From assembly GCA_027625915.1 (NCBI GenBank), contig JANTQA010000048.1:5518001-5582000 (forward strand): 64,000 nt of DNA, read 5' to 3'. A program made the position numbers and the translations under genes. This stretch comes from Anaeramoeba flamelloides (lineage: Eukaryota; Metamonada; Anaeramoebidae). This document shows positions 11,346-22,271 of this stretch, one piece after another (the first letter of the stretch is position 1; every line of letters starts with the position of its first letter). Below the pieces are notes generated by a model. It was given only the letters and a program-made list of their open reading frames with translations. It did no database searches and had not been told where the DNA came from.

Positions 11346-12383
11346 CCATTGAAAAAAATTTGTTTCATTAAAAAAAATTTGTTGAGTCAAAAATTTCTTT
11401 TGGATTTTTCAAGAATAAAAAATGGTAAAATGATTGTTTATAAAAATAAAATTTCATGAAAAAATCTTATATTTTTGAAAATCAAAATACACTACAAATT
11501 ATAATTTTCAAAATACATATTATTTCGTTGCATTTTGATCCTTTCAAATTGCTTTGGAACGCTAAAAAACAAAAATTGAATTTTAATTGTAAATTTTACC
11601 AAAAATAAGATAACTATTTATTACGAAATATTAAAATCTATTAATTCAATAAGATATTGATCATTGTTATTAACACGAATGTATCAAAGTTAATCTTAAA
11701 ATCCTTTTAAAATAAATTGAATCAAATAATCTTCCAAAAAAAAGATTTTTTTTTCAAATGAGATTGATTTCCATTAATGATTGACATTCAAAATCTATAT
11801 ATAACAATATATCAAGATTTTATCAACCATTTAAAATCTTTAAATACCCATAAAACAAACCTTAATTTAAAATAATTATCGATTTTTGTTCTTCCCAAAC
11901 AATCAATATCTTGAACTCGGAATGTAAGGTAATAAAAAAACATTATATTTTTTTAGTAGATTGTGCTATTAAAATTCAATTTTTGTGGTTTTTAGCGTTC
12001 GCAAGCAATTTGAAAGGATCAAAATGCAACGAAATAATATTATTTTTGAAAATTCGAAGAGATGATGACTTTGGTTTTTCTTAAGGGACTAGACTCTATT
12101 ATTTTTTTTGACCAATTTCTTAATAAGGATTCCTTAACTAGAAATATGATTAATATTAAAACAAACAGGTTTTTCAAATCTAAGTAATTGACAAAAAATT
12201 TTCTGAATCTCGATAAAATTTTGGGAAAAAAATTTAAAAGAGATTAGTCCCTTAAATGTAAGATTTTTTCAAAAAAATTTATTTTGATTAAAAACCATTT
12301 TACTAATACTTATCCTTTAAAAAACCAAAAACAAATTTTTGACTCAACAAATTTTTTTTTATGAAACAAATTTTTTTCAATGG
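11346..12383. mobile_element. 1-kb inverted-repeat element before the second BTB gene
   Basis: The arms at 11346-11600 and 11975-12383 are divergent inverted repeats. The outer ends match as CCATTGAAAAAAATTTG and its complement. An inner block of the form CGTTGCATTTTGATCCTTTC (complement near 12010) also matches. The right arm is longer because a 167-bp TTAA-flanked MITE sits inside it at 12085-12251. No ORF is seen. The right end lies 54 bp before the BTB start codon, so the element probably contributes the promoter or 5' UTR. Confidence 0.6.
12085..12251. mobile_element. TTAA-flanked MITE nested in inverted repeat
   Basis: 167 bp bounded by TTAA on both sides, with ends GGGACTAGACTCT and AGAGATTAGTCCC as imperfect inverted repeats. 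A second, truncated copy begins at 18165. TTAA flanks are seen for piggyBac- and Kolobok-type transposition; which applies here is unknown. Confidence 0.6.
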
Positions 12384-12437
12384 ACTCAAAAAAAAATCAT
12401 TTTTTCCTTTAATTTTTGTTCGTTTCCTTTCGAATTA

Positions 12438-14573
12438 ATGCAAAAATCATTTTTTTCTTTGGATCATGTTAGCACAATACTCAAGCTCAAAACTGTTGAA
12501 GAACTAAAAAGCATCTTACTCGAGTTAAATCCGAAGTGTGTAACAAAAGAAGAAATCAACCCACTCTCTCTTGGGGTTACTAAATATCTTGGTAAGGATA
12601 AATTATTAACAATTTTCCATCTCTTGTGTTTGAATCCAAATTTAACAATCAGCATGTTGGATTATCTTTATGAGTGGGATAATAATTTAATAAAAACCTT
12701 ATCTCAGCAAAAAATGAATCCTTTCCATTATTTGTGTTTAAACACGCACGTTCGTCTGCCCTTAATAAAATGGTTTCTTGAAGGAAAATGTTCGCAAGTT
12801 ACAAAGAAAATCAACGGTTCACAATCCCTTCTTGAACAGAAATCCTTAATTGAATGGAACCCCATCCATTATTTGTGCACTAACAAGTCTTGTAAAAATC
12901 GTTTGATTTTCAAATATCTGCTCAACCAAACTTTTGTTGCACGAAGAATTTACACTTGTCCTTTCACAATCTTAAAAAAGTCTCGGAACAGAAGGCAATT
13001 TGTTCGCCTCTCAAAGGTTTTTGTCTCTATACGGTCACCTTTCTCTGTTTGTCTTGATGGCAACGAGTCTGTTGTACATTTAATCATAATGACAGATCCA
13101 GATTTGACAAATAAAGATCTCCAAGAAATGTGCAAAAGTCACCCTAGGATACTACGGTATCTTCGCTCCACAGTTAAACACAATGTTTCTTATTATTTCG
13201 TACAAGATTTATTTGAGAGATCAAAAGCAAATTTTCCCATCCCATTGACATTATTTGTTCAAATCATTTTATTTGGTAGAAATTTGAAGCCACTTGGTCC
13301 CAATAAGCTAACAATGGCGCTGTTACGAAATATTTTTGAAAGTGAAAGATCCATCAAGAAACAAGAAATAATGCGCAAGGTAAAGAATGAAACATTAAAA
13401 AAAAAAAAATTAAATTACCTCAAGAAACTGAAATACCCAAACGTTTATCAATTCCACCAATCACTTGAAAACTTTAAGAAAGATCTGTCTAAGCGCTTGT
13501 TTAAGCTGCTAGAATTTACACATTTCAGCCATGTAATGTTCACAAGGAATACCATCCGAGAGGATCTGGAAAAGGCAAGATTGAATGGCACCCTTTGTGA
13601 TTGGGAAATCGACAATAAGGCAGTTGCACATTCCTTGTTTTTACGAAAAAGGTTTGGTGTGAATCCAAAGATCTTGAAACAGAAACTGTTGGAATCATGT
13701 ACCAGAGAAGAAATCGATTTCTTTCTCCAAGAAGCGTATCTGAATAACGATAAAAATAAAGAACGTTTCAATTCGCTCTTAATGGAATTAGAAATTAACC
13801 CCAAGCATTTAAAGGATCCCGAAATAGTTGTTGAAGACCTATGGGTTGAGAAAACGCAGTCTGACTTTTTTTTAATTGCCCGAGGTAAGAAGATAAGAAC
13901 ACACAAATTCATCCTTGCAGCAAGATCAAATTTATTTGAGTCTTTTTTTCAAATATCTGGCACTAACACAAAAAGTTTAACTGATCAAAGCAAATGCTGT
14001 ATCCAAAGTTTACACGTTTTTACCCGGTTTTTGTATACGGGACACTTGTTGATCGATTTTAATGAGAAAATTTCAAATCAAGTTTTAAAAGAATTACAGA
14101 ACCTGAGTGAATATTATCAGCTAAACTTAAACTCCCCTTATGAGAAATTATTAAAATTTCAAGAATCAAGATTAAAAAAGAAATTTAAAAACTCCAAAGT
14201 TCAAAAAATTGAAAATAATAATGCTAATAATTCGCTTGTTGAAAAAAAGTTTAATAAACAAAATAAAGAAAAGAAGTTGAATGAGAAAAGAAAAAAAAAG
14301 GGCCTGGGGACGGACAGAGGTGGAGGTAGAGGCAGAGGCAGAGGTCGAAGAAGAAGTAGAGGTAAAGGAAAGAAAAAGGAGGAGGAAAAGGGAATTAGAA
14401 AAGAAATTTCAACAAAAAATAATCCTAATAATGAAAAGAAATCCGAGACTGAAATAAAAAAAAGGATAAGAGGGAGAGGGAGAGGGAGAGGGGGAGGAAG
14501 AGGAAGAGGAAGAGATAAAAAAAATGATAAAGAGGGCAGTGTCACGGAGAAGGAGAATGAAAAAATGAATTAA
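12438..14573 (+). CDS. Ankyrin-repeat protein with tandem BTB and RG-rich tail
   Basis: 711 residues in one exon. The open frame extends upstream to a TTG at 12339, but that part lies in a transposon end, so the ATG at 12438 is preferred. Ankyrin-like repeats occupy about residues 1-200 (FHLLCLNPN, NPFHYLCLNT, NPIHYLCTNK). A degenerate BTB at about 385-440 is seen as AVAHSLFLRKRFG and REEIDFFLQEAYL. A canonical BTB at about 465-570 carries THKFILAARSNLFESFF and FTRFLYTGHLL. After it comes a Lys/Asn linker and a tail of RGRGRGRR-type repeats (about 628-690). RG-rich tails often bind RNA or are arginine-methylated; here that is only a possibility. The domain order matches the gene at 4767, so the two are tandem paralogues, but this copy lacks the Gln/Glu insertion inside BTB2. 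Confidence 0.88.
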   Translation: MQKSFFSLDHVSTILKLKTVEELKSILLELNPKCVTKEEINPLSLGVTKYLGKDKLLTIFHLLCLNPNLTISMLDYLYEWDNNLIKTLSQQKMNPFHYLCLNTHVRLPLIKWFLEGKCSQVTKKINGSQSLLEQKSLIEWNPIHYLCTNKSCKNRLIFKYLLNQTFVARRIYTCPFTILKKSRNRRQFVRLSKVFVSIRSPFSVCLDGNESVVHLIIMTDPDLTNKDLQEMCKSHPRILRYLRSTVKHNVSYYFVQDLFERSKANFPIPLTLFVQIILFGRNLKPLGPNKLTMALLRNIFESERSIKKQEIMRKVKNETLKKKKLNYLKKLKYPNVYQFHQSLENFKKDLSKRLFKLLEFTHFSHVMFTRNTIREDLEKARLNGTLCDWEIDNKAVAHSLFLRKRFGVNPKILKQKLLESCTREEIDFFLQEAYLNNDKNKERFNSLLMELEINPKHLKDPEIVVEDLWVEKTQSDFFLIARGKKIRTHKFILAARSNLFESFFQISGTNTKSLTDQSKCCIQSLHVFTRFLYTGHLLIDFNEKISNQVLKELQNLSEYYQLNLNSPYEKLLKFQESRLKKKFKNSKVQKIENNNANNSLVEKKFNKQNKEKKLNEKRKKKGLGTDRGGGRGRGRGRRRSRGKGKKKEEEKGIRKEISTKNNPNNEKKSETEIKKRIRGRGRGRGGGRGRGRDKKNDKEGSVTEKENEKMN

Positions 14574-14736
14574 ATCAAAATAATATATTCTTTTGGTTAA
14601 GATTAAAATTTGAATAAAAATTATGTGTATTTTTTCCATCAAAAAAAATTTAAAAATAATATAATTTTTTTATTAAACTTAAAAAGTATCGAGAAAGGTA
14701 TAAAAATAAAACTTCTCAATTAAAAAAAGACAATTT

Positions 14737-15800
14737 TTTTTTTTTTTTTTTTTTTTATTGTTTAAGGGAGGAGTTATTAGCCCCTCTTATTTGCCGTTAG
14801 GTTTTCCAGAATTTAAAAGAATTGAGTTAAATCTTTGATTTTATTCCATTCTTTTGAATTCTGGAAAACCTAGGCACTTCCCGAATTCCTAAAATTTTAT
14901 TTAGAAATTTTTTAAGGATTTCCATATACTTTTATTTTCCACTAGGGCTGAATAAAGTTATGGAATCTTTTCTGTTAATAATATTAAAAATATTATTGTT
15001 TTTTAGTATATGAGATATATTTATTTTTTTTAATTCAGATACCCAGATTTTACGATTATTTTCATAGGCTGGGCAGTTACAGAGAAAATGATCCAAATCT
15101 TCAATGACATCTAAATTATTAATTTTTTTACATAATTTATAAAATTTTGATTTAACTTCATTTATAACATAAGAATGCTTTTTTAAATAGTTTGTGAATG
15201 TTCTAAGTTATAAGATTGAGGTAGAGCCTTTCCATATCATTATTTTTGTTGTTTATTAATATTTCCTTGAATAGTAATGATTTTTAGATATTTTCGTACT
15301 TTCCAACTTGGACTATTTTTTAATTGATTAATTCGATAGTTATCTAATTCCAATTATAAATCTTTTAATGTTTTTGATTTCCAGTTAATATTTTCAACTT
15401 CTTTTTCTCTAAATGGCAGAAATTTAATTAGTTTTTTGAATCCTAAAAAATTTAATTTTTGAATTAATTTATATTTTCTCTTGTATATCGTTATCCTTAC
15501 TGAATCAAATTTAGCTTCTGTTTTATAAATAAGTCTTGGGGAATGTGGATTGATTTTTATAGGAATTTAGTGACCTTTTTATTGATCCAAGTGTCTATTT
15601 CTTTGAAATCATTTTCAGTTAGATCAAATATTTCTAATCCTTATAATAGTTGATTATGTTAAACGGCTTTAAAAAAGTGAATTTTTAATCCATTGGTAAA
15701 TTTTTTTTGTTCTAAAATATTGACTAGATTTTTGAAATTTATTTAACTTTTTCAAGGTTAAATTTTAAATGAGTTTTTTTATCAAGCAAAAAAAAGACAA
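14737..15800 (-). mobile_element. Decayed LINE (3' part of the reverse-transcriptase ORF)
   Basis: On the minus strand, translated stretches show a C-terminal Cys/His motif (CKKINNLDVIEDLDHFLC with CPAYENNRK following) typical of the region after reverse transcriptase in non-LTR elements. Further upstream is a LLYG-type post-RT segment with NDFKEIDTWINKKV. Many stops and frame breaks show it is old. The poly(T) at 14738-14758 is the expected poly(A) tail of a minus-strand LINE. The left 330 bp are repeated at 28450-28700. Weak RT-like signal may continue to about 16150. Confidence 0.6.
14796..14880. mobile_element. Small hairpin module inserted in LINE tail
   Basis: An approximately 80-bp palindrome centred on CTTTGATTTT, with arms GGTTTTCCAGAATTTAAAAG and the complement of TTTTGAATTCTGGAAAACC. 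The homologous LINE copy at 28450-28700 lacks it: CTTATTTGCC is there directly followed by TGAATTCC. This marks it as an insertion. Confidence 0.6.
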
Positions 15801-16859
15801 TTATTTAGATATAAATTTAGATTTAATTTTTTCCAAATTTTTTTGTTAAGCTATTTGGGTTCCTCCTCTTCATGGTGTTTAACGCTTTTAGAGTGGGGTG
15901 CAAAGACTAAAAAATCATTCTGAGAATTTGTAAACATGTTTAAGGTTAAATCTTGTGCAAACCGAACTTTTTCTGATGAGATCTTCGTAAACCAAAATGT
16001 ACTTAGGCAACTGAAGCCAACTGTAGAAATTTGATATCAACTTGGACCATTTCAAACTATACTGTAAGTGATCAGATACGAAATTTCAGTGCAATCTGTC
16101 GAATGAATACTTGGAAGAAAGTTAATGTTGTTGAGAATGTATCTTTTAACAGAGTTTTTACGAAAACAAGATTTGGAAAACTTGTATAAAAAAAAAGCAA
16201 AGTAACTACAAAGAAAATTACAAAAAGAAAATAAAATTAATGAAAAAAAAAATCAAACCAACAAAAAGAAAATTTAAAAATCAAAATTCTTATTCTTAGA
16301 AAACTCAGCACTTATAGATAAAACGCATCTATAAAGTTCTAATTTATAACTTAATCTACTAACGAGTTTCTTTTGATCAATTGTTTGCCAAATATTTAAA
16401 ACTATTTATTAAAATTAATTATGGTGGTGATCCAGATATAATATAATCAACACAAAAGGAAGAAACCGTAAACCAATTCAGCCTTTGGCTTTCAAAATAA
16501 AACTTTTCAATTTTTTACTTTTTTGTTTTTTTTTTACTCTCATTTGTTTCAGAAAACTAAATTGAGTTTAAAATTCTACTAATAACTGTTATTAAAAGGT
16601 TCTTTTAAATACTCTTTGAATTAGGAGCCACAAATTTAGTCACTTCAAAATTCTCTCTTTTACAGATTAAGAGCTCTTGGGCACTTAAACCTTACCAATA
16701 AAGCCCGATCTCATTTGTTTCTTCCCTTTCTTTCTCTTTTTTTTGTCTTTGTTGAGAAAAATCTTTTTTTTTATTTTTAATCTTAGATGGAAATCTATTA
16801 TATGGGTTAGAATATAATCTACATTATAACGGGGATAAACAACTATAAATAAAAATCAG
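15801..16859. other. Intergenic, possible LINE 5' continuation
   Basis: 15830-16150 is less AT-rich than its surroundings and may be the eroded upstream part of the minus-strand LINE. 16150-16859 shows A/T runs and nothing recognisable. Confidence 0.35.
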
Positions 16860-17150
16860 AATTTCAGAAAGTGCCGTAGAGCCCTCTAGAGCGCGGTATA
16901 GTGCCGTGAAGTGCCAAGCTTTTTTTTTCATTTAAGAAATTAAAAGAAAATTTCAAAAATTTTCTTTTTATTTCTCAAATTAAAAAATAGCTAACTGCCG
17001 AATTCCAGAATTTAACATAATGGAGTAAAATCTCTGATTTTACTCAATTCTTTTAAATTCTAGAATAGCTAACATCGATTTTTTTAAGTTGAGAGATAAA
17101 CAGAAAATTATCTCATTTTTTGGTTTATTTCTTAAATCAACAAAAACATA
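16860..17150. repeat. Palindromic module cluster with GTGCCGTAGAG
   Basis: Begins with AGTGCCGTAGAGCCCTCTAG and GTGCCGTGAAGTGCC, then a TTCCAGAATTTAACATAATG hairpin (17003-17055), and then a hairpin made of AGAGATAAACAGAAAATTA and its partner. Same module types as at 7440, 18930 and 60490. Confidence 0.5.
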
Positions 17151-17751
17151 ACAGCAAAAAGATTTTAATTTCATTAAATAACATTTCTACATTAATAATA
17201 TAAAAAATAAACATTTTTTTTATTTTCGTTAATATTTTTATTTTTGATATTGTCAAAGAAATATAACAAAAAAAAAAAAAAAAAAAAACTTTAATTTACA
17301 TTTTTCATCACTTTAGCAATACTTTTTAAAAAATATTAATCTGTAATAAATTTTGATATTATAAAATAAGAATGGGAATAAAAACGATTAAGAAATTATT
17401 AATTACCTTGTCAATTATTTTTACCTTTTTTTTTTGATGATGATTTTATGAGAAATACAAAATTACTAACACTATAAATATCAAGAAAAAGAAACTAATA
17501 TAACCATTTCAATTTTGAAATTAATAAAGTTTTGATTATTTTACCATTTATGTTTTTGATATTCGTTTTTTTATTATCTCAAAAAGAATTTTTTTTCTTA
17601 AATATTAAATGTACAGAAGAAAAATTATAATCAAAGATATGGTTATAATTTGGTGGGTACCTCCTTAAATAAGAGAAATGATGGGGTTGATTTAAATTCA
17701 TCTTATATGCTTTTTTTGCTTATTGGTCTTACATTTTGGTAGGTTTGGTAA

Positions 17752-17901
17752 GAATACCTTGACGAGGATAAGCTTATATCAATTAAAAAATTATGTAAAG
17801 CATGTGTTGATGAGGGAAGTGATTTAGAAATAATTAATTTAATTATCCAAAAAGAAAGGAATCAAAAACCTAGAGTTATTCTGAGTGACATCTTTTTGTA
17901 A
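17752..17901 (+). pseudogene. Orphan coding-like fragment (49 codons)
   Basis: An open frame reading KLISIKKLCKACVDEGSDLE and then IINLIIQKERNQKP, ending in TAA, within otherwise featureless DNA. A stop lies just upstream and no ATG is present, so it could only be an exon or a relic. The GGTAG at 17739-17743 might be an acceptor. Family unknown. Confidence 0.3.
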
Positions 17902-18164
17902 TTTTTTTTTCTGTACCAGTAAACCACAGTCCTAAAAATGATTTATATGATTTTTTTCCATTATTATCTGATCTAATTTTCTTTATATTGGGATAATGAT
18001 TTACTAAGGAAAAAGATCAACACCCAACTTGTTAATACTTGGAAATATTGAAACACAATAGTATGAGTATCTGATAAAAGAAAAAAAGAAAAGCACAAAA
18101 ATGACCAACGGTTTTTAGCAAATAAGTTCAAAAAAAAAAAAAAAAAGAAATTACAACAACTTAA

Positions 18165-18290
18165 GGGACTTGTCTCTATAATTTTTTTTTTTTGAACAAT
18201 TTCTTAATAAGAATTTATTATCCAGAAATATGTTTAATCTTGAAAATAAACAGAGTTTTTCAAATCTAAGTAATTGACAAAAAATTTTCA
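18165..18290 (+). mobile_element. Truncated copy of the TTAA-flanked MITE
   Basis: After TTAA at 18161-18164 the sequence follows 12085-12200 closely (GGGACTTGTCTCTATAA, later CAAATCTAAGTAATTGACAA), but the right terminal repeat is missing. Confidence 0.55.
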
Positions 18291-18367
18291 CTATCACCAC
18301 TAAAAAAAAAGGTAAAAAGAAATAAGTAATGACAGTAATATTTGACAACTAAACCCCCCCCACCAAA

Positions 18368-18398
<31 letters not shown>

Positions 18399-18929
18399 TC
18401 ATACTCAACTATCAAAATAAACTAAATAAATCAAAAATATCTTGACTGTGGATTGGGGTGTTCTTAATTAAACCAATTACATGTTTTTTTTTTTTTTTTC
18501 TTTATTTAGAAATTTACTTTTATATAAATTTATTCAAAACATCTTTCTATTTTTTTTTTCTTTCTTCCTTTTTTCTTTTCAACAATTTTTAATTTTTTGT
18601 TTTTTTAACAATATAAACAATATTGGCACGTTCTTGTCATGAAGAATTGTTGAATAGGATTTCATACTTATATATCCTTTGAATAAATCAAGTAAAATAA
18701 CATTTAGGTTGTAATTGACATTCCTTTTGCGTTTATAATAATAAAATAAGAATTTTTATATTTGGGGGGGATTTCAATCGTACATAAAATATTCTTAAAA
18801 AAAAAACATAAATAACCAAGGAATAATATCAAAGATATTATTGGAAATAAAGAACCATTATTTATCTTATTATTAATTAATGATAATAAAGACAATGACT
18901 GTTTATTGATAATTCTAAACAATAAATTT

Positions 18930-19270
18930 TCGAAATTAGGGCAGAAGTGCTGTAAAGTACCTAGAGTGCTGTATAGTGTATAAGAATTCCAGAATTCAAA
19001 AAAATTCAAGAAAAACTATTGGTGGTTTTTTTTATTTTTACCCGATCAAAAACAAAATTAGGAAATTATCTTTTAATTTCCCAAATCTAAAAAATCGACT
19101 GGAGCTTTTCCATAATAAAAAAGAAAAGAGAAAAATCAATGGCTTTACCCAATTCTTTTAAATTCTCTAAAAGCTAATAAGGGTTTTAAAGGTGTTTTGT
19201 TTTTTATTCAAAAAAGTAAAAAAAACCAAGAACACTTCACAAATAAACAGCAAACTCAAGAATACTTAAT
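18930..19270. repeat. Palindromic module cluster
   Basis: Contains AGTGCTGTAAAGTACCTAG and AGAGTGCTGTATAGTG, then a long stem from AATTCCAGAATTCAAAA to CAATTCTTTTAAATTCTC, and AACACTTCACAAATAAACAG. Same modules as the clusters at 16860 and 60490. Confidence 0.5.
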
Positions 19271-19581
19271 GCTTTTAAGATCCAAATAATTTCCTTCTTT
19301 CAAAAGAAAAAACAAACAAAGAATAATTGTTAGACTATCTGACTTTTTAATAAATTTATCGAAAAAAAAAGAATATTATCCCAACAAGTAATTAGAAGGC
19401 AAATTATCAAATAATTATTGACAAAAAACTCAGTCTAAATTGGGTAGGATTAAAAAAATTAAACCTCTTCAATCACTTTTTGGGAATTTAAGAATAATGA
19501 TAAATCAGAATTTCTTGTGTTTATAAAACAATTTTTCATTTTTTCATCATTCTTACTTTTGTTTCTTTTGATAAGTCATAA

Positions 19582-22271
19582 ATGGCCTCAAAAAAAACAA
19601 AGTCTGGTTCGTATTCTAAAGGGTTTACAACTTCGCTGCGTGATCAGTTTTTAAAGAACCAATTAAGAGAGAATAAGCATAAATTTTCCAAGCCCTTTAT
19701 TTTGAATCTTCTCTGTCTTACATATAATGTGAACAACAAAAAACCAACACAGTCACTAGAGCCAGTGTTAGACATTGTCTCGCAATTTGGCAAAGAAAAC
19801 AAGCAACAAATTATTTTGAACAGCCCAAAAAAAAAAAAAAAAAAGGAAAAAATGAAAAAAAAGATAAAGAAATCTTAATTGACTTTGGGGAGAATTCAAA
19901 AACAAAAAAACAAATCCATTCCACTGAAACCCAAACACAACAATTGGAAGAGCTAGAAAAAAAAAAAAGAAAAAAAAAAAATCCAAACCAACCAAAAGAA
20001 GAGCAAGTCCAAGAAAATCTAAACAAATCGATTTATAGGAATGAAAAATTTCAAAATAGAATCGACCTTATTATATTTGGATTACAGGAAGTTGACACAA
20101 CTGCCCCCGCTTTGTTTTCAAATGACGAGCATAAAGCAAACCAATGGAAGACGGTTTTGGAGGAGTCGCTTTCTACGCTGCGTGACTCGTATAAAAAAAT
20201 TGCATCAAAGCAAATGGCAGGCATTTTGCTGTTTGTGTATGCGCGTTCAAGGCTAAGAAGACAAATCACGAATGTTGATTTATCCGAGCACGCTTCAGGC
20301 ATTTTCGGGATGTTACCCAATAAAGGTGGTGTTGCGATCAAAATGGATCTCTATGATTCAACATTAGTCTTTGTGAATTCGCATTTGGCATGCGACATGA
20401 AGCACATGGAAAGAAGAAACCAGGACTGGGCGACCATTTCAGACAATTTGACCTTTAATTGGATCACCAATTATGACTTAAATGCACAAGCCAATAACAA
20501 AATCTTACAGATGAGGAGCAACCCGAATTTTAATAAAAAAGAGAACGAACTTGAGAATGAAACAAAGCCAAGGAAATCGAAGAAGGATCATGAGAAAGGT
20601 AAAAAAAAAAGAAAAATTCGGAAAAGAAAAAAATCAAAATTGACACAATCAAAAACACAACCGCAAATTGGGACTAATGAAGAAAGCAGTGACAAAGGAA
20701 AACAAGAGCAAGAAAGAGAAAGAGAAAGAGAAAGAGAAATTCAAATCCAAAAGCAAAAACAAAGGCAAAAAGAAAAGGAAAACGAAAAAAGAAAAAAGTT
20801 GTCCTTGTACCCAACAAATAGCAAAATGAAAATTAGTAATGCTGATATTCTATTTTGGATGGGCGATCTGAATTACAGATTAGGAAACATTTCAAGAACA
20901 GAAGTTTTGGAAATGATTGAGAAAAAGGAATTGAACGCCTTATTGAAGTATGATCAGCTCCGAGAGCAAATGAAATTTGGCTATGTCTTTAAGGGTTTCA
21001 AAGAGTCCGTTATCAACTTCCCGCCAACTTATAAATTTGATCCAGGCACCATAACTCAATATGACACCTCCGAAAAGAAGAGAACCCCAGCGTGGACTGA
21101 TCGGATCCTCTGGAATTGCAATGAAAACCATGCCGTCAGGCCAAGGGGATATTGCTCACATCCAAAATTTACTGTCTCTGATCACAAGCCCGTTGTCGGG
21201 TTTTTCGAATTAACGCTCTTGAAAATAGATCCAGATTTGCAATTCCAATATAAAAAGAAACTGACCAAAGAGCTCGACAAAGCTGAAAACGAATCAAAGC
21301 CCGATGCCTCTGTTTCCACTAATCAGATTGATTTTCTTGATTGCAGATACAATATCATCAAAAAGGATTCCTTTATACTGAAAAATAAAGGAAGGGGGCT
21401 TGTGCAGTTTAGATTTATGCCCAAGAACAACACAAACCAAATATCAGAGCCTTGGGTACACGTTACACCTGCTCGCGGAATGATCAACCCCGCTGGAGAA
21501 ATGGAGATCTTTGTTCAAGTCCAAATTAATCACGACACAATTGGGGAATTGTACCAGAATTCCAAATCCAAATATGAAATTGAAGATATTTTAGTTCTTC
21601 ATTTGGAAAATTCTAAGGACCATTTTATCGTAGTCCGCGCTTCCTATGAAAAATCATGCTTTGGAATGTCTTTAAATTCTTTGGTCTCATTAAAAAATCC
21701 AATTAAAAAAGCAGAAATCATTGGCGAAGAGGATGAGAATGGCAATCAGAATGTGGAAAAGAATAATTTCAGTTTATTCATACCAAAGGAACTTTGGAAA
21801 TTGGTAAATTATATTTATGAGAATTGTTTGGATTATCCTGGCATTTTTATGCAGCAGGGGTTCAGCGAAGAAAATAAAAAAATACGTGATATCCTCGACA
21901 ACGACGTTGATTTCAACTTTGACGGATCTCCACTTTCCGTTTCAGAAACCATTTTGCATTTTTTAAATTCAATTACAGTTTCAGTCATCCCAGTACAGTT
22001 TTATAAAATTTGCTTGGAATCAGTGAAATCAAAAAGGGACTGCTTTGAAATTATCAAACAACTCCCCATAATTCACCAAAATGTCTTTATCTATTTAATC
22101 AGCTTTTTAAAACAACTTTTAAAATACGGGAAAAAAAATAAATTGGAAAAGGATTCAATAGCCTTAATTTTTTCAACAGTGATTTTAAGATCTCCAATAA
22201 AACAAAGATCTTCGAAAAAGGACCGCAAAGATAAAATTAAACGCAAACAATTTTTATTAAATTTTTTATAA
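19582..22271 (+). CDS. OCRL-like: OCRL/INPP5B-type inositol 5-phosphatase (frameshifted)
   Basis: Encodes about 896 residues in the domain order of human OCRL and INPP5B without the N-terminal PH domain. The 5-phosphatase shows LTYNVNN, FGLQEVD, NKGGVAI, VNSHLA, WMGDLNYRL, YKFDPGT, RTPAWTDRILW and SDHKPV, so the catalytic set looks complete. An ASH domain follows (21310-21690), then a RhoGAP-like domain to the C-terminus (21770-22270), matching OCRL at LPIIHQNVFIYLISFLKQLL. The GAP arginine position appears to be a Gln (MQQG), as in OCRL, so it is probably GAP-inactive. The family removes the 5-phosphate of PI(4,5)P2 on endosomal and Golgi membranes. Lys/Glu/Arg insertions lie after the first motif and before WMGDLNYRL. 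The frame set by the ATG (19582) must change once, within the 18-A run at 19827-19844, to reach the rest. A sequencing slip is likeliest; transcript slippage or a hidden intron is possible. Confidence 0.88.

Noticed and set aside
12339-12437. Upstream extension of the second BTB protein from a TTG
   Set aside because: It begins at TTG, lies in a transposon terminal repeat and encodes Phe-rich sequence; the ATG at 12438 starts the protein-like part.
14201-14642. Minus-strand Pro/Leu-rich open frames
   Set aside because: They are the complement of the RG- and Lys-rich tail of the second BTB protein.
18704-19009. 101-codon minus-strand open frame
   Set aside because: Its start lies in the palindromic module cluster and it shows no family motif.
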